Of a stretch of 64,000 nucleotides of DNA, positions 1-10,268 are shown in pieces. Position 1 is the first letter of the stretch, and every line of letters begins with the position of its first letter. The position numbers were made by a program, and so were the translations under genes. The stretch comes from Daucus carota subsp. sativus (lineage: Eukaryota > Streptophyta > Magnoliopsida > Apiales > Apiaceae). The DNA is taken from positions 6,786,501-6,850,500 of the forward strand of contig NC_030387.2 of NCBI RefSeq assembly GCF_001625215.2. Direction: 5' to 3'. The notes beneath the pieces are model-generated. The model was not told the origin of the DNA, did no database searches, and saw only the letters and a program-made list of their open reading frames with translations.

Positions 1-666
1 GCCTTTTGTCAGCGAGTGGAAATGTTGGAGAATGAGCTTCAAAAGGTAACAGATCAGTTTACGGGTATTCAATCAGAGCGGGATACAATGAAGACTGCGT
101 ATTCTTCATTGGAGCGCGCAAATATTGACTTAACTGAGAATTTGAGAGAGGTGGGAATTGCTCGAGACAAGGTATCCGAGTTGTTGTCCATTACAACAAA
201 GGAGAATGAAATATTGAAATCTTCATTGGCCGCCATTCCTTCACGAGAGGCTATTATTGCCGAGTATCAGGCGGGTGATGAATATAAGCGAGATATTATC
301 GATGCCCGTGTTGCCGCGGTGGATACGTATAAATGTAGTGAGGAGTTTGAGGAGGAAATTAAGATTGCCGAGAAGCGTGGTGTGATGGAATTTAAAGGTA
401 GTGTAAACTACGCTACGGAGTTAGCGGCCGTGCGGGATGCCGCCGTCTCTGAATATCGGAAAAGTACTGCTTTTACAGATGCTGTGGGTGCCGAAGCGGG
501 GAAGTTGTCTATGAGAATTGTGGGCTGTTGTAGGGAATTTCTGAAGGATGATATGCAACGTCCCACTCGAGAATTCGGGGAGTTCTTCGTGGGGTTTGTC
601 CGTCGGCAGAGAGATGGCTCTTCTTCTGCGTTGTCTGGTGGCGCACATTCCTCAGTTTCGAGATAA
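1..666 (+). CDS. Antisense accessory ORF of the Tat element, 3' part only
   Basis: An open frame enters from the window edge and ends at 666. It encodes at least about 220 residues rich in Glu, Lys, Ala and Arg with heptad-like spacing, so a long coiled coil is likely. It runs opposite to the gag-pol frame of the same element. Several Tat-group elements carry an antisense ORF between pol and the 3' LTR (gene 23 of maize Grande; many such proteins are annotated as 'putative gypsy type transposon' with a coiled-coil tail). The assignment rests on position, orientation and coiled-coil composition; the N-terminal domain that would settle it is outside the window. Function unknown. Confidence 0.6.
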   Translation, partial: AFCQRVEMLENELQKVTDQFTGIQSERDTMKTAYSSLERANIDLTENLREVGIARDKVSELLSITTKENEILKSSLAAIPSREAIIAEYQAGDEYKRDIIDARVAAVDTYKCSEEFEEEIKIAEKRGVMEFKGSVNYATELAAVRDAAVSEYRKSTAFTDAVGAEAGKLSMRIVGCCREFLKDDMQRPTREFGEFFVGFVRRQRDGSSSALSGGAHSSVSR

Positions 667-1232
667 TTTACTGAAGTTCACGGCGACCTAATTTCGTCTT
701 GTGTCGTTTTGCTATATTGTGTTGTTTTGTGATTGAAGTAAGAACTATTATTCGCTTTTGTTTCCGCATGACGTGTGTTTTTGCGGTTACTTCTGTTGTG
801 TGATTTGACCATGTGTGATGAAAGATTTTGTAAGCGGGGATATGTCTGAAATATTTTGATATATGTGACATGTTGAAGATATTGTTGTCCTATAGGTGTT
901 GTTGCCGCTGATTTCATTTTGTCTGTTTTGAGTGGTTAGGTATTGATCTTTTGTCTTTTTGCCATGCATGTCTTTCTTTGTTTTTTTTTTTTTTTTGTCT
1001 GTATAATCGTATGTTGTTCGTAAGTTTTGGCTTTTGCAAGTTGAGGGTTTGTGGCCCCTCCGTTTGTCCCAAAGAATTCGAAAAGACAGGGTGAGGATGT
1101 GCATTATGCATATTAACCAAAAGATAATTCCTAAAGTAAAACACATAATTAATAAGCTAGCGGGGCTGCCATATGCACCCGTTTCAAGGAATTGATTCAC
1201 TTGAACAAAAAGGAGATAGAGTTATCACATTG
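667..1232. other. Spacer between the antisense ORF and gag-pol of the Tat element
   Basis: This stretch lies between two converging open frames of the same retroelement. It contains a T-tract near 975-995 and no frame with recognisable protein similarity. Short open frames here have biased composition and look like chance. Confidence 0.6.
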
Positions 1233-4200
1233 TCATGCATAGAATTTGCGGAGCTTCTCCGCATGCCACGTATTGTTGACCTCCGATCCATCTGTGCGCT
1301 CGAGTCTATACGTGCCCGGGTAACATATCTCGCGTACTCTATACGGGCCCTCCCACTTGGGCATCAACTTGCCAGTGTGGCGGGGGTCCGAGGCCTCAGT
1401 TGCCCGCAACACCAGATCTCCGATGGAGAATGTGCGGATCCTGGTCTTTTTTGCAAAGTATTCCTTGGTTTTCTCTTTGTACCTTGCCATGTTGTCGACA
1501 GCCGTGTCCCTGACTTCATCGAGTAGTATGAGATTGGTATGTAGACCATCTTTGTTAGCTTCTTCTTCGAAGTTGACTAGTCGGTATGAAGGTGATCCGA
1601 CTTCTACCGGGAGGAGAGCTTCTGTGCCAAAGGATAGCTTGAATGGTGTTTCTTGAGTGCTTGTTCTAGCTGTTGTTCTGTAAGACCATAGAACACTTGA
1701 CAGCTCTTCGGGCCATTTCTTCTTGAGTCCATGCAGTCTTTTCTCCAATCCCCGCACAATGATTCTGTTCGTGACTTCCACTTGCCCGTTGGTTTGAGGA
1801 TGGCATACAGATGCTTTTTTATGTTTGATTCCGAGATCCGATAAGTACTTCGTGAATTTTCGTCCCACGAATTGTGTTCCATTGTCAGATATCAACGTGA
1901 CAGGTATACCGAACCGGGTGACGATATGATCTTGGACGAATTTAATAGCATCTTCCTGGGTGATGGTCCGCAGAGCTTTAGCTTCCGCCCATTTGGTCAT
2001 GTAATCAATACCCACCATAACATACTGGAGTTCGTTTCTTGCTTTGGGGAATGGCCCCATAATGTCGATTCCCCATGTCGCGAATGGGATGGGTGAGAGG
2101 ATAGAAGATGGGAATGATGGTGGCATTCTTGGTACATTGGCGAAACGTTGGCAATTTTCACAGGATCTGGCGAAGATTTTGCAATCTGCAGCCATAGTTG
2201 GCCAAAAATAGCCCTGCCTCAAGATTTTATGGACTAAAGCTTTGGCTCCCATGTGATCCCCGCAGATTCCCTCGTGAGTTTCCCGCATGCAGTAATTTGC
2301 TTCCTCTGGGTCGATGCACTTGAGGATGGGTGAATCGAAGCTTTTCTTGTACAGGCAGTTGTTTTCTATGAAATATCGTGCCGCTTGTCGACGTATGCGA
2401 GCCGCTGCTTCTTTATCTGTTGGTGTCGCGCCTGTAGTGAGGAAGTCGATAATAGGAGTCATCCAAGTGGCGTCATGCTGATTAATTTCCATGATCTGAC
2501 TCCCCTCGATTGCCGGGGTGTGGAGGTTCTCAAAATATACTGATGCGTCCAAGCTGTCCTTCTCTGAGATGATCAAGCGGGACAAGAGATCCGCCATAGA
2601 GTTATCGTTGAGGTCTATCTGATGGAGCTCGTAATGTGAGAATTTTGCCAAGAGTCCACGGGCGAGTGCCTGGTACCGTATAAGGTTAGGGTCGTTGGCC
2701 GAATATTCCCCCGTCAGTTGTCGAATCACGACCTGAGAGTCTCCAAAGATGATCAACCGTTTTGCTTGTAAGTAAGCCGCTAGCATGAGTCCCGCGATCA
2801 GCGCTTCGTATTCCGCTTGATTGTTTGTAGCTTGGAATTTGAATTTTATAGCTTGCATGACCTGGAACCCGGAAGGACTAATGAGGATTATCCCGGCTCC
2901 GCATCGCTCTTTGGTTGATGATCCGTCTACAAATAATTTCCAGTTATCCGCAACATCAGTAGCGGGTTCTTCCGTTCCAGCTGCTCCCACCTGTCTTTCT
3001 TCTGCACTCTCTGGGGAACATTCTATGATGAAATCCGCCAATGCTTGTCCCTTCAACGCTTTCCTCGGTGTGAATGTTATCGTGAACTGACTTAGTTCCA
3101 CCGCCCAATTTATGAGTCTTCCCGACATGTCTGCTTTGTTGAGTAGTTTCTTCAACGGTTGGTTTGTTACCACTGTAATGTCGCGACCCTGGAAATAATG
3201 TCGGAGCTTTCGACTTGCCATGACAAGAGCATATGCAAATTTTTGAATAGGCGGGTATCTTGTTTCCGGGTCTTTGAGTACCTGGCTGACGTAATATACC
3301 GGCTGTTGTCCCGAGCTGGTTTCTTTTATCAGAACCGCACCTACAGCTTTGTCGGAAGCGGAGAGGTAAATGGAGAGTGCTTCTGATGGTGATGTTGTGG
3401 CTAATAGTGGCGGTGATGCTAAGTACGCTTTGAGGTCCTGGAATGCCTGTTGGCATTCAGGAGTCCACTCCAACTTTTTAGTTGTGGCGGCGCCTTTTAG
3501 CGTAGCGAAGAAGGGTAGGCATCGGTCGGCCAACCGGGGAATGAATCTTCGTAAAGCGGCTAAACAACCTGTAAGCCTCTGGATATCTTTGGTTGTGCGG
3601 GGTGGCTGCATATCCATGATGGCTTGTATCTTTTCCGGGTTTGCTTCTATCCCACGCTCGCTGATTAGGTATCCTAAAAATTTTCCTGCGCCTAAAGCGA
3701 ATGTGCATTTGCTCGGGTTTAACTTCATATCGCTCGCTCTTAACTTTTTGAAGCATTCCTGCAAGTCTGCCAGGTGGGTTTCTGCATGCATTGATTTGAC
3801 GATCATGTCGTCGACATAAACCTCCATATTGCGTCCCAACTGATCCGCAAATACTTTGTTCATCATCCGTTGGTAGGTTGCGCCCGCATTGATCAATCCA
3901 AACGGCATGACCTTGTAGCAGTATACCCCTCTGTGTGTAATGAAGGACGTCTTCTCCCTGTCCTCGGGGGCCAACTTGATCTGGTTATACCCTGAGAAGG
4001 CATCCATGAAACTGAGCATCAGGTGGCCCGCCGTGGCATCTATCAGTTGATCTATGGAAGGTAGCAGGTAAGGGTCTCGAGGGCAAGATGCGTTAAGGTC
4101 CGTGTAATCCACACACACACGCCATTTGCCGTTAGCTTTTTTGACTAGCACTACATTGGCAACCCACTCCGGGTAAGTGACTTCGCAGATGAGGTCTGCT

Positions 4201-6941
4201 TCTAACATTTTATCAATTTCTTCATCGATGGCTTTTTGGCGTTCGGGAGCGAAGTTCCGACGTTTCTGTATTTTTGGCTTAGCTGCGGGGTGTACGTTTA
4301 ACTTATGCAGAGCTATAGATTCTTGCAGACCTGGCATGTCTTTTGAATCCCATGCAAAGATATCCGCATACTCCCGAAGGAGTTTGGTGAGACCTTCCTT
4401 TAAGACAGCATCCAAACCTGCTCCAATGTTGATCACTCGCTCTTCATCTCCTGGAATTAATTCGATGGTTTCGGTGGCTGCTGCTGGTGAAATGGTTTGT
4501 GTGTTGGTGCGGGAAATGCACTCTTTTAAGACGGGATTCACCCGTTGAGGCACCCCTTCTCCGTCTCCTTGGTCGATACTTTCAACCATCTGCACCTCAT
4601 TATTTTGTTCGGTCCTTTCGTTCGCATTCCGTTGGTATCTCCGTCTTTTCTTTTGTTTCTCTTGTTCCTTTCTCTTTCGGACATTTTCTGGTTCTGTCTC
4701 CGCTATCGCCAGAGCTGACCCGTAACATGTTCGTGCCGCGCCCGTATTTCCTTGACATTCTCCAATCCCGTGTGCTGTTGGAAACTTCATCTTCAGATGT
4801 GTGATAGAAATTATCGCCTTTAACAAAGACAACGTCGGCCTACCCAGGATTACGTTGTATGCCGACGGGGTATTCACAACGTAGAACTTGATGACTTTTG
4901 TTTCGCTCTTAGGAGGGGTTCCAAACTGCGTGGGGATTTTTACAGTTCCCAAAGTTGGGATTATGTTGTGCCCCAATCCATAGAGTGGGTTTCCTGTTGT
5001 TAATGGCTCGATCTCGTACCCCTGGAGTTTCATCCTTTCCCAACAGTGAGCGAACATTATATCTGCAGAAGAACCGCTGTCAACCAACACTTTTTTGATG
5101 ACGTTATTCAAGACTTCAATATTGACGACCAACGCCTCTGTGTGTCCCGGGTCTACTCCCTCTAAGTCGGTGTTCGTAAATCTGACCTCTTCGCCCCTGT
5201 CGGGCTGATGGTCCACTGAATATATCTCATGGTGCATCCGTTTGCGAGGAGAGCTGGTTCCTCCGATCACGACATTGACGATGTTCTTTCCTTTATCGTT
5301 CGTTTCATTTCCGGTTGCATGTGCGGGCACCCGCAACATCTGTCGAGGTAGGTATTGGTTGATATGTCCCTGCCGCAACAAACGTTCTAGGAAATGTTTC
5401 AAGGAGTTGCAACTCTCTGTGGTATGCCCGTGGGTACTGTGGTAATCGCAATGTTTCGAGCTATCTCTATCACCCGCGGATGTCCACATGGGGGGAGGGT
5501 CGGCATAAAATGGCTTATTTTTTATCTCTTTCAATATGTCTTCTCGTGGCATGCTGAACACGGTGAAATGTGGTTCTGCTCTTCGGTCCCGCTTGTCTGG
5601 AGGCGGCGGGGGTGGTAACGCCAGACGTGTCTTATCTACTATGGGTGTGGTAGTCTTGTCAGACTCCCCTCCTGTTGACCTGGTAGTTACTACTTCCGTG
5701 TATCGAGGTGCAGTGTCTTGGGTACGTTGATACGACAATCGCTCACTGTGGAAGTGATGCTGCGAGGTCGTTTGTGGGGTGCGGGTTTGTTTTAAAACTT
5801 TCATAGTTTCTGCTTCCGTAATGAATCGCGACGCTAGAGCGTATGCCTTGGACAGGGTATCGGGCCTTTGGTTCATCAATTCACAAATGTACTTCTCGCA
5901 TTCATAGGGGTTTAATCCCCGCCTGAGATGTATGAGTGCTTCTGTCTCATTGACTGCCTCCACTTTATCTACAGCTTGCTTGAATCGTCTTAAGTAACTT
6001 TCGAGATCCTCCCGATCCCCCTGGCGAATAGATTCCAGGTAGATGGTGTGTATTTCATGGTGCTTATTAGTCCCGAATTTGGCGAGGAACGTCTTTTTGA
6101 AATCCACCCATGTGTCTACCGTTCTTGCGGGCAGTCTGTTGAACCACCTTTGTGCGTTTCCTTTGAGGCTGGTGGCGAAGAAGCGACAACTGGTGAGATC
6201 GTTGTATTCATAAAATTTGCTCAGCTGATCGAACTGGTTGAGATGATCTTCTGGGTCACCTTCGCCGTTATAGGCGTCCAGATTTGGGTGTTTGAGGTGT
6301 CTCTGCTTCTTCTCTTCTTCGAGTCTTCGCGTGAAAGGGGACTCGCCTATGGCTGCTGACACTTCTCCCTCCACTCTTTTCTTCAAGTCATTGATAGTTT
6401 TGAGAAGCTCGTCCCTGGTGCCACCCTCTGGCTTTTTCTCGGGGGTTTTTTCTTTTCTACTTCGATTCCCTCTATCTTCAGTTCTGGTGTTGCGGCGTTC
6501 TTCTTCTCTCCTTTTTCTTTCATCTCTCCTCTTCTCTTCTTCTCGGCGCTCTCTGTGTATGCGCCATGTTTCATCTCGATGATGATCCCCGCCATGTCGG
6601 AAATGGGAAGTGTGCCGGGATGATCCCAACCTAGAAAAAATGGAGTGCTCGCGTTCACTTTCCCGCTTGCTGTGTCTGCGGGTAGAGGATCTTTCTTCAC
6701 TTTGACGAGATTCTCCTTTACCCTCTTCCTGTTGTCGTTTCCTTTTTAGCTCTGCGACTGTTTCTCTTAGATCTTTGGCTTGATTTTTGGTCAAACCTGT
6801 CAAGGTCAGATGTCCAGATGTGTTCTCCAGCGACGGTGTGCTGGTTCGCCCTTCGCTAGGATCATCATTCTTGCTTGTCTTCAAGGGCGGTGAGTTTCCC
6901 TTGCGACGATTTTCTTCATTTCCCGATTCTTGTGCTGCCAT
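1233..6941 (-). CDS. Gag-Pol polyprotein of Tat-lineage Ty3/gypsy element
   Basis: An uninterrupted frame of about 1,900 residues. I chose the ATG at 6941 because the codons upstream in frame offer only a TTG. In order: a basic, Arg/Glu-rich N-terminus; a retrotransposon gag domain (about residues 220-380); a CCHC-like Cys/His knuckle; an aspartic protease with a DSGSS active site (about 620); reverse transcriptase with the YVDD catalytic box (about 1040); an RNase H; a second RNase H beginning WKLFVDGSS (about 1335); then integrase with an HHCC zinc-binding region (about 1560) and the D-D-E core (GIDIMGP and SDNGTQF). The dual RNase H is the hallmark of the Tat group. The frame looks whole. 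Confidence 0.93.
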   Translation of the reverse strand: MAAQESGNEENRRKGNSPPLKTSKNDDPSEGRTSTPSLENTSGHLTLTGLTKNQAKDLRETVAELKRKRQQEEGKGESRQSEERSSTRRHSKRESEREHSIFSRLGSSRHTSHFRHGGDHHRDETWRIHRERREEEKRRDERKRREEERRNTRTEDRGNRSRKEKTPEKKPEGGTRDELLKTINDLKKRVEGEVSAAIGESPFTRRLEEEKKQRHLKHPNLDAYNGEGDPEDHLNQFDQLSKFYEYNDLTSCRFFATSLKGNAQRWFNRLPARTVDTWVDFKKTFLAKFGTNKHHEIHTIYLESIRQGDREDLESYLRRFKQAVDKVEAVNETEALIHLRRGLNPYECEKYICELMNQRPDTLSKAYALASRFITEAETMKVLKQTRTPQTTSQHHFHSERLSYQRTQDTAPRYTEVVTTRSTGGESDKTTTPIVDKTRLALPPPPPPDKRDRRAEPHFTVFSMPREDILKEIKNKPFYADPPPMWTSAGDRDSSKHCDYHSTHGHTTESCNSLKHFLERLLRQGHINQYLPRQMLRVPAHATGNETNDKGKNIVNVVIGGTSSPRKRMHHEIYSVDHQPDRGEEVRFTNTDLEGVDPGHTEALVVNIEVLNNVIKKVLVDSGSSADIMFAHCWERMKLQGYEIEPLTTGNPLYGLGHNIIPTLGTVKIPTQFGTPPKSETKVIKFYVVNTPSAYNVILGRPTLSLLKAIISITHLKMKFPTAHGIGECQGNTGAARTCYGSALAIAETEPENVRKRKEQEKQKKRRRYQRNANERTEQNNEVQMVESIDQGDGEGVPQRVNPVLKECISRTNTQTISPAAATETIELIPGDEERVINIGAGLDAVLKEGLTKLLREYADIFAWDSKDMPGLQESIALHKLNVHPAAKPKIQKRRNFAPERQKAIDEEIDKMLEADLICEVTYPEWVANVVLVKKANGKWRVCVDYTDLNASCPRDPYLLPSIDQLIDATAGHLMLSFMDAFSGYNQIKLAPEDREKTSFITHRGVYCYKVMPFGLINAGATYQRMMNKVFADQLGRNMEVYVDDMIVKSMHAETHLADLQECFKKLRASDMKLNPSKCTFALGAGKFLGYLISERGIEANPEKIQAIMDMQPPRTTKDIQRLTGCLAALRRFIPRLADRCLPFFATLKGAATTKKLEWTPECQQAFQDLKAYLASPPLLATTSPSEALSIYLSASDKAVGAVLIKETSSGQQPVYYVSQVLKDPETRYPPIQKFAYALVMASRKLRHYFQGRDITVVTNQPLKKLLNKADMSGRLINWAVELSQFTITFTPRKALKGQALADFIIECSPESAEERQVGAAGTEEPATDVADNWKLFVDGSSTKERCGAGIILISPSGFQVMQAIKFKFQATNNQAEYEALIAGLMLAAYLQAKRLIIFGDSQVVIRQLTGEYSANDPNLIRYQALARGLLAKFSHYELHQIDLNDNSMADLLSRLIISEKDSLDASVYFENLHTPAIEGSQIMEINQHDATWMTPIIDFLTTGATPTDKEAAARIRRQAARYFIENNCLYKKSFDSPILKCIDPEEANYCMRETHEGICGDHMGAKALVHKILRQGYFWPTMAADCKIFARSCENCQRFANVPRMPPSFPSSILSPIPFATWGIDIMGPFPKARNELQYVMVGIDYMTKWAEAKALRTITQEDAIKFVQDHIVTRFGIPVTLISDNGTQFVGRKFTKYLSDLGIKHKKASVCHPQTNGQVEVTNRIIVRGLEKRLHGLKKKWPEELSSVLWSYRTTARTSTQETPFKLSFGTEALLPVEVGSPSYRLVNFEEEANKDGLHTNLILLDEVRDTAVDNMARYKEKTKEYFAKKTRIRTFSIGDLVLRATEASDPRHTGKLMPKWEGPYRVREICYPGTYRLERTDGSEVNNTWHAEKLRKFYA

Positions 6942-7037
6942 GTTTTCAGATTTCTTCAAACTATCTGGTTCACCGGACGTCTCGCTGCGTTCAGAGGATG
7001 AGCTCTGGAGGTCAGGGGATGAATTTCATACAACCAA

Positions 7038-7055
7038 CCCCTTCCTGGCGCGCCA
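7038..7055 (-). promoter_or_regulatory. Primer-binding site of the Tat element
   Basis: On the minus strand, two bases after the LTR end, the sequence begins TGGCGCGCCAGG, as expected for pairing with a tRNA 3' end (CCA). The tRNA species was not identified. Confidence 0.7.
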
Positions 7056-7057
7056 AA

Positions 7058-7478
7058 TGATAAGTCCAGAAATGCCTCCGTCCACGTGCCACTGGCTGGG
7101 TCCTCCTAGCTTTACTGTAGTTGGTTGGTTGTAGTGGGGAACCTGCAAAACAATGCCTGGCCGGTGGTGGTGACCGTGAGGCACCTCCGGTGTAACAATC
7201 AGTAATCTCTTCTCTTAGAATATTTGATAGTGTTTATTGGCTTACCCTTTACTGTCATGCTCCCCTCTTATTTATAGTCCTCTGATACTGACGTCGAGTT
7301 TCTCTTTATCACACGTGTAGGAGCGACTATTCTCTTTCCCCTTCTGCGGGTTATTTCCTTTTTGGGAGACTGACGTCTTATGCCCGCAAGAAACGCCTAT
7401 TCCTTTTAGCTGACCTCATCTTGATGAGATGACGTAGGTGGTCGCCACGTGTTATGGGTTAGTGGGGTCCCTATCACA
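7058..7478 (-). repeat. 5' LTR of the Tat element
   Basis: A 421-bp LTR that reads TGTGATAGGG to ACTTATCA on the minus strand, with TG...CA ends and the primer-binding site two bases inside. A TATA-like box (CTATAAATAAG on the minus strand, near 7260-7275) fits an LTR promoter. The partner LTR is outside the window, so the ends are inferred from TG/CA, the PBS and the change in base composition at 7479. Confidence 0.8.
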
Positions 7479-7668
7479 TAGCTAGAGATAGTTCATAAAC
7501 ACTATAATTATTCATATTTAAAAGTAATATAATATTTTTATTTTAATAATTTATCATATATACTTCGATTAAAGAATATATATAAGGATTAATCGGATTT
7601 CAAAAATCAAATCGGTGGCCGACCTTGCAGAGGATTAATCGGTTAAATCGGGGATTTTTACAACACTG
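7479..7668. mobile_element. Right end of a non-autonomous hAT element, cut by the Tat insertion
   Basis: The right end reads TTTTTACAACACTG, matching the right terminus of the complete hAT element at 25052-25698, and is preceded by the same ATTAATCGG-rich block including GGTCGGCCACCG when reverse complemented. No left terminus is visible: the element stops at the LTR edge at 7478. The simplest reading is that the retroelement inserted into it and the other half lies left of the window. Confidence 0.55.
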
Positions 7669-8287
7669 AGTTAAAATGATAAAGACTTAAATAAAAAACT
7701 ATACACATTTGAAATGCATGAATTTAAGTAAAAGAATATGCAAATTAGTCGATAAATAAGTTACAAGGGGGCATAAAAACAAAGTTGCATTTTTTTGAAC
7801 ATATATTATATGGGCTGATAATCAAGTAAATCATTGAAATAGTGTTGATATATCAAGTTGGTTACCGAACTTAAAACGGTCTCAAATGATTATTTAAATC
7901 AGTTACAAGTATTTTTAAATACGAGTCCAAGAAGTTTAAATATTATTTATAAAGATTTACATATTATTCTTGAATGTTACCGCTACTAAGTACGGTATTA
8001 TTTATAATATATAATATAACTTAAGTAATATTCAAATATTAAATTATATATCTATATAATATTCAAATATAATGATAAATATTCTAAATAATAATTAAAT
8101 TGATCATTTTTATTTTTGTGAGGTTTTTGATAATTTGGTTATTTTAAAATCTGATAATTTGAGCTCACGTGAAGTCCACTTAAAATTAATTACAAAATCA
8201 ATGTTATAATGACTTGTAAGTCAGAAGATTTAATAAAATATTAAGCAGCATGAATATTTTACAAGTAGAGCACCAAGTTTTTTTGTG
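7669..8287. other. AT-rich upstream region of the P450 gene
   Basis: Very AT-rich sequence between the hAT remnant and the P450 TATA box. No protein-like frame or repeat with clear ends was recognised. Confidence 0.5.
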
Positions 8288-8296
8288 TATATATAG
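8288..8296 (+). promoter_or_regulatory. TATA box of the P450 gene
   Basis: TATATATAG, about 57-65 bases before the ATG at 8353. The spacing suits a short plant 5' UTR. Confidence 0.55.
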
Positions 8297-8352
8297 TGCA
8301 AGTCCCGTGTACTCAAATCATCACTACAACCCTGACACCCCAAGTGCTAGCA

Positions 8353-10268
8353 ATGGCTAACGGCACTGATTCCCTCTATTTCTCTCCAAGTTCAATTTTA
8401 ACTGCAGGATTTCAAGATTCTGTAGTTAAAGTTTGTATTTGGCTCATCCCTGCTCTAATAATACTCCGAGCCATACTCAAATCTCGAACCAGCTCTAGGC
8501 TGCCTCCTGGACCTCCCAGGCTCCCAATCATCGGTCACCTGCACCTTCTTGCCCCTATACCCCATCAAGCTCTTTACAAGCTCGCGGTCAAGTATGGACC
8601 TTTATACCATATCTACCTTGGCAATAACCCTTGTGTTATCATCTCTTCACCTGAAATGGCTAAAGAGTTTCTTAAAACGAACGAATTATCATGCTCCAAC
8701 CGGCCTGAATCAATGGCCTCGGAGTACCTGAGCTACCATTCACAGGACTTCAGTTACGCTCCTTATGGACCGTACTGGAGATTTGTGAAGAAATTGTGCA
8801 TGTCTGAGCTTCTTAGCGGTCAATCTCTAGATTTTCTTCACACTGTTAGACGGTTTGAGATTGAGAGTATGGTGAAAGAAATGCTGCAAAAGGCCAGAGC
8901 TGTTGAGGCCGTCGATGTCGGAGGTGTGATTACAAGGATCACTAACAATGTGATTTCGAACATGATTATGAGCAAGAGGTGTTCAGACACGGATGATGAA
9001 GCAGGGGAAATGAGGAAGATGATTAAAGAAATCTCTAAGCTTTTAGGGGAGTTTAATCCCGCAGATTATGTATGGTTTTACAAGTTTTTGGATTTGCAGA
9101 GAATAAAGAAGAGGCTAGTGGATGTCCGCGCTAGGTATGACAGACTAGCTCAAAGTATTATAGATGAGCGCAGAGAAATCAGAAAGACACAAGAGAAGAT
9201 TGCTGCAGACAAGGATTTTCTTGATCTCTTACTTGATGTGTATGAAGATGAGAAAGCGGAGTTCAGGTTGAACATGGATAAAATCAAGGCTATCATTCTG
9301 GTAAACACTAACTTTTACTTGCCCCAACAAGTAGAGATTAACATTGGTCATTTTGGTCTAATATTAACCATAGGTTTACACAGAAAGATTATTATGGTAC
9401 GTTTGGGAACCTGGATTTCATTTGAAATTCTAAATTTGAAAAAATAACCTGTTTGAGAATTTGAATTTTGAATTTCATTTGAAATTCAGACATTAGTATA
9501 AATCTGAAAATTTGAAATAATAACACAAATCTTGTCATTTGAAATCAAGTGCATGTTTCCAACGTTCTCTTAATGAATTTGTTTGTTTTTTGTTGTAAAA
9601 TGCAGGATATGTTTACGACGGGAACAGAGGCAGTGGCTAACGTGACTGAATGGGGACTAGCCGAGTTACTCAACCACCCGATGATCATGGACAAAGCTCG
9701 ACAGGAGATAGATAGTGTTGTTGGCAAGAGCAGATTAGTCCAAGAATCCGATCTTGTGAATCTCCCTTATCTCCAAGCTATTGTAAAGGAAACTCTCAGA
9801 CTTCACGCCGCCTCTCCTCTAATCCCAAGACAAGCAAGTGAGGATATCGTCATTGGAAACTACCACATACCAGCCAAAACAAATGTACTTGTTCACGACT
9901 GGGCTATTGGCCGAGACGAAACACACTGGGAAAATGCACTTGAATTTATACCAGAAAGGTTTCTTAAGACAAGCGGTGAAAATGGAATTACTGGATCAGC
10001 TGGCCACATGGATATTCGCGGGCAACATTACCAGCTTTTGCCATTTGGGAGCGGAAGAAGAGCCTGTCCTGGTATCTCACTCTCACTCAAGGTTATACAA
10101 GCAACGATTGCCGCGATGATACAATGCTTCGAATGGAATGTGCAAGGTGAAGGGAATGATAGTATTCCCCCGGTGAAGATGGATGAAGGAAGAGCTCTTG
10201 TGCTTGAAAGGGTGCACCCTCTGATTTGCATTCCAGTTGCGAGGCTCAGTCCATTTCCGTCCATTTAA
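8353..10268 (+). CDS. Cytochrome P450, CYP93-like (two exons, 536 aa)
   Basis: Exons 8353-9300 and 9606-10268; the 305-bp phase-0 intron sits at the usual CYP71-clan site just before the I-helix. The start is the ATG at 8353 in CAATGGCT context; upstream in-frame codons offer only GTG. Visible parts: N-terminal membrane anchor (about residues 18-40), proline-rich hinge [13 protein letters not shown] (378-381), PERF (432-435) and heme loop [10 protein letters not shown] with Cys about 470. Wording such as [21 protein letters not shown] and TRITNNVIS is typical of CYP93, a family that includes flavone synthase II, isoflavone synthase and triterpene oxidases. It should be an ER-bound, NADPH-reductase-dependent monooxygenase. 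Odd: the I-helix reads TGTEAVA where AGTDTTA is usual, so the conserved Thr is Ala (about 325). Family call is good; substrate unknown. Confidence 0.88.

Larger units (their letters stand above)
1..7478 (-). mobile_element. Ty3/gypsy LTR retrotransposon, Tat lineage, left part outside window
   Basis: Read on the minus strand the visible order is 5' LTR (7058-7478), primer-binding site (7038-7055), one long gag-pol frame (6941 to 1233), a spacer, and an oppositely directed frame (1-666). The 3' LTR must lie left of the window. A second, archaeal-type RNase H between reverse transcriptase and integrase, together with an extra antisense frame beyond pol, marks the Tat group (relatives: Grande, Retand, Cinful). 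The visible part looks whole, with no break seen in gag-pol, so it may be a young insertion. Its right LTR edge abuts DNA that looks like half of a hAT element (7479-7668), so the retroelement probably landed in that element. Age cannot be judged without the second LTR. Confidence 0.9.

Noticed and set aside
8296-8352. Upstream extension of the P450 frame
   Set aside because: It would need a GTG start; the ATG at 8353 has good plant context and fits the family N-terminus.
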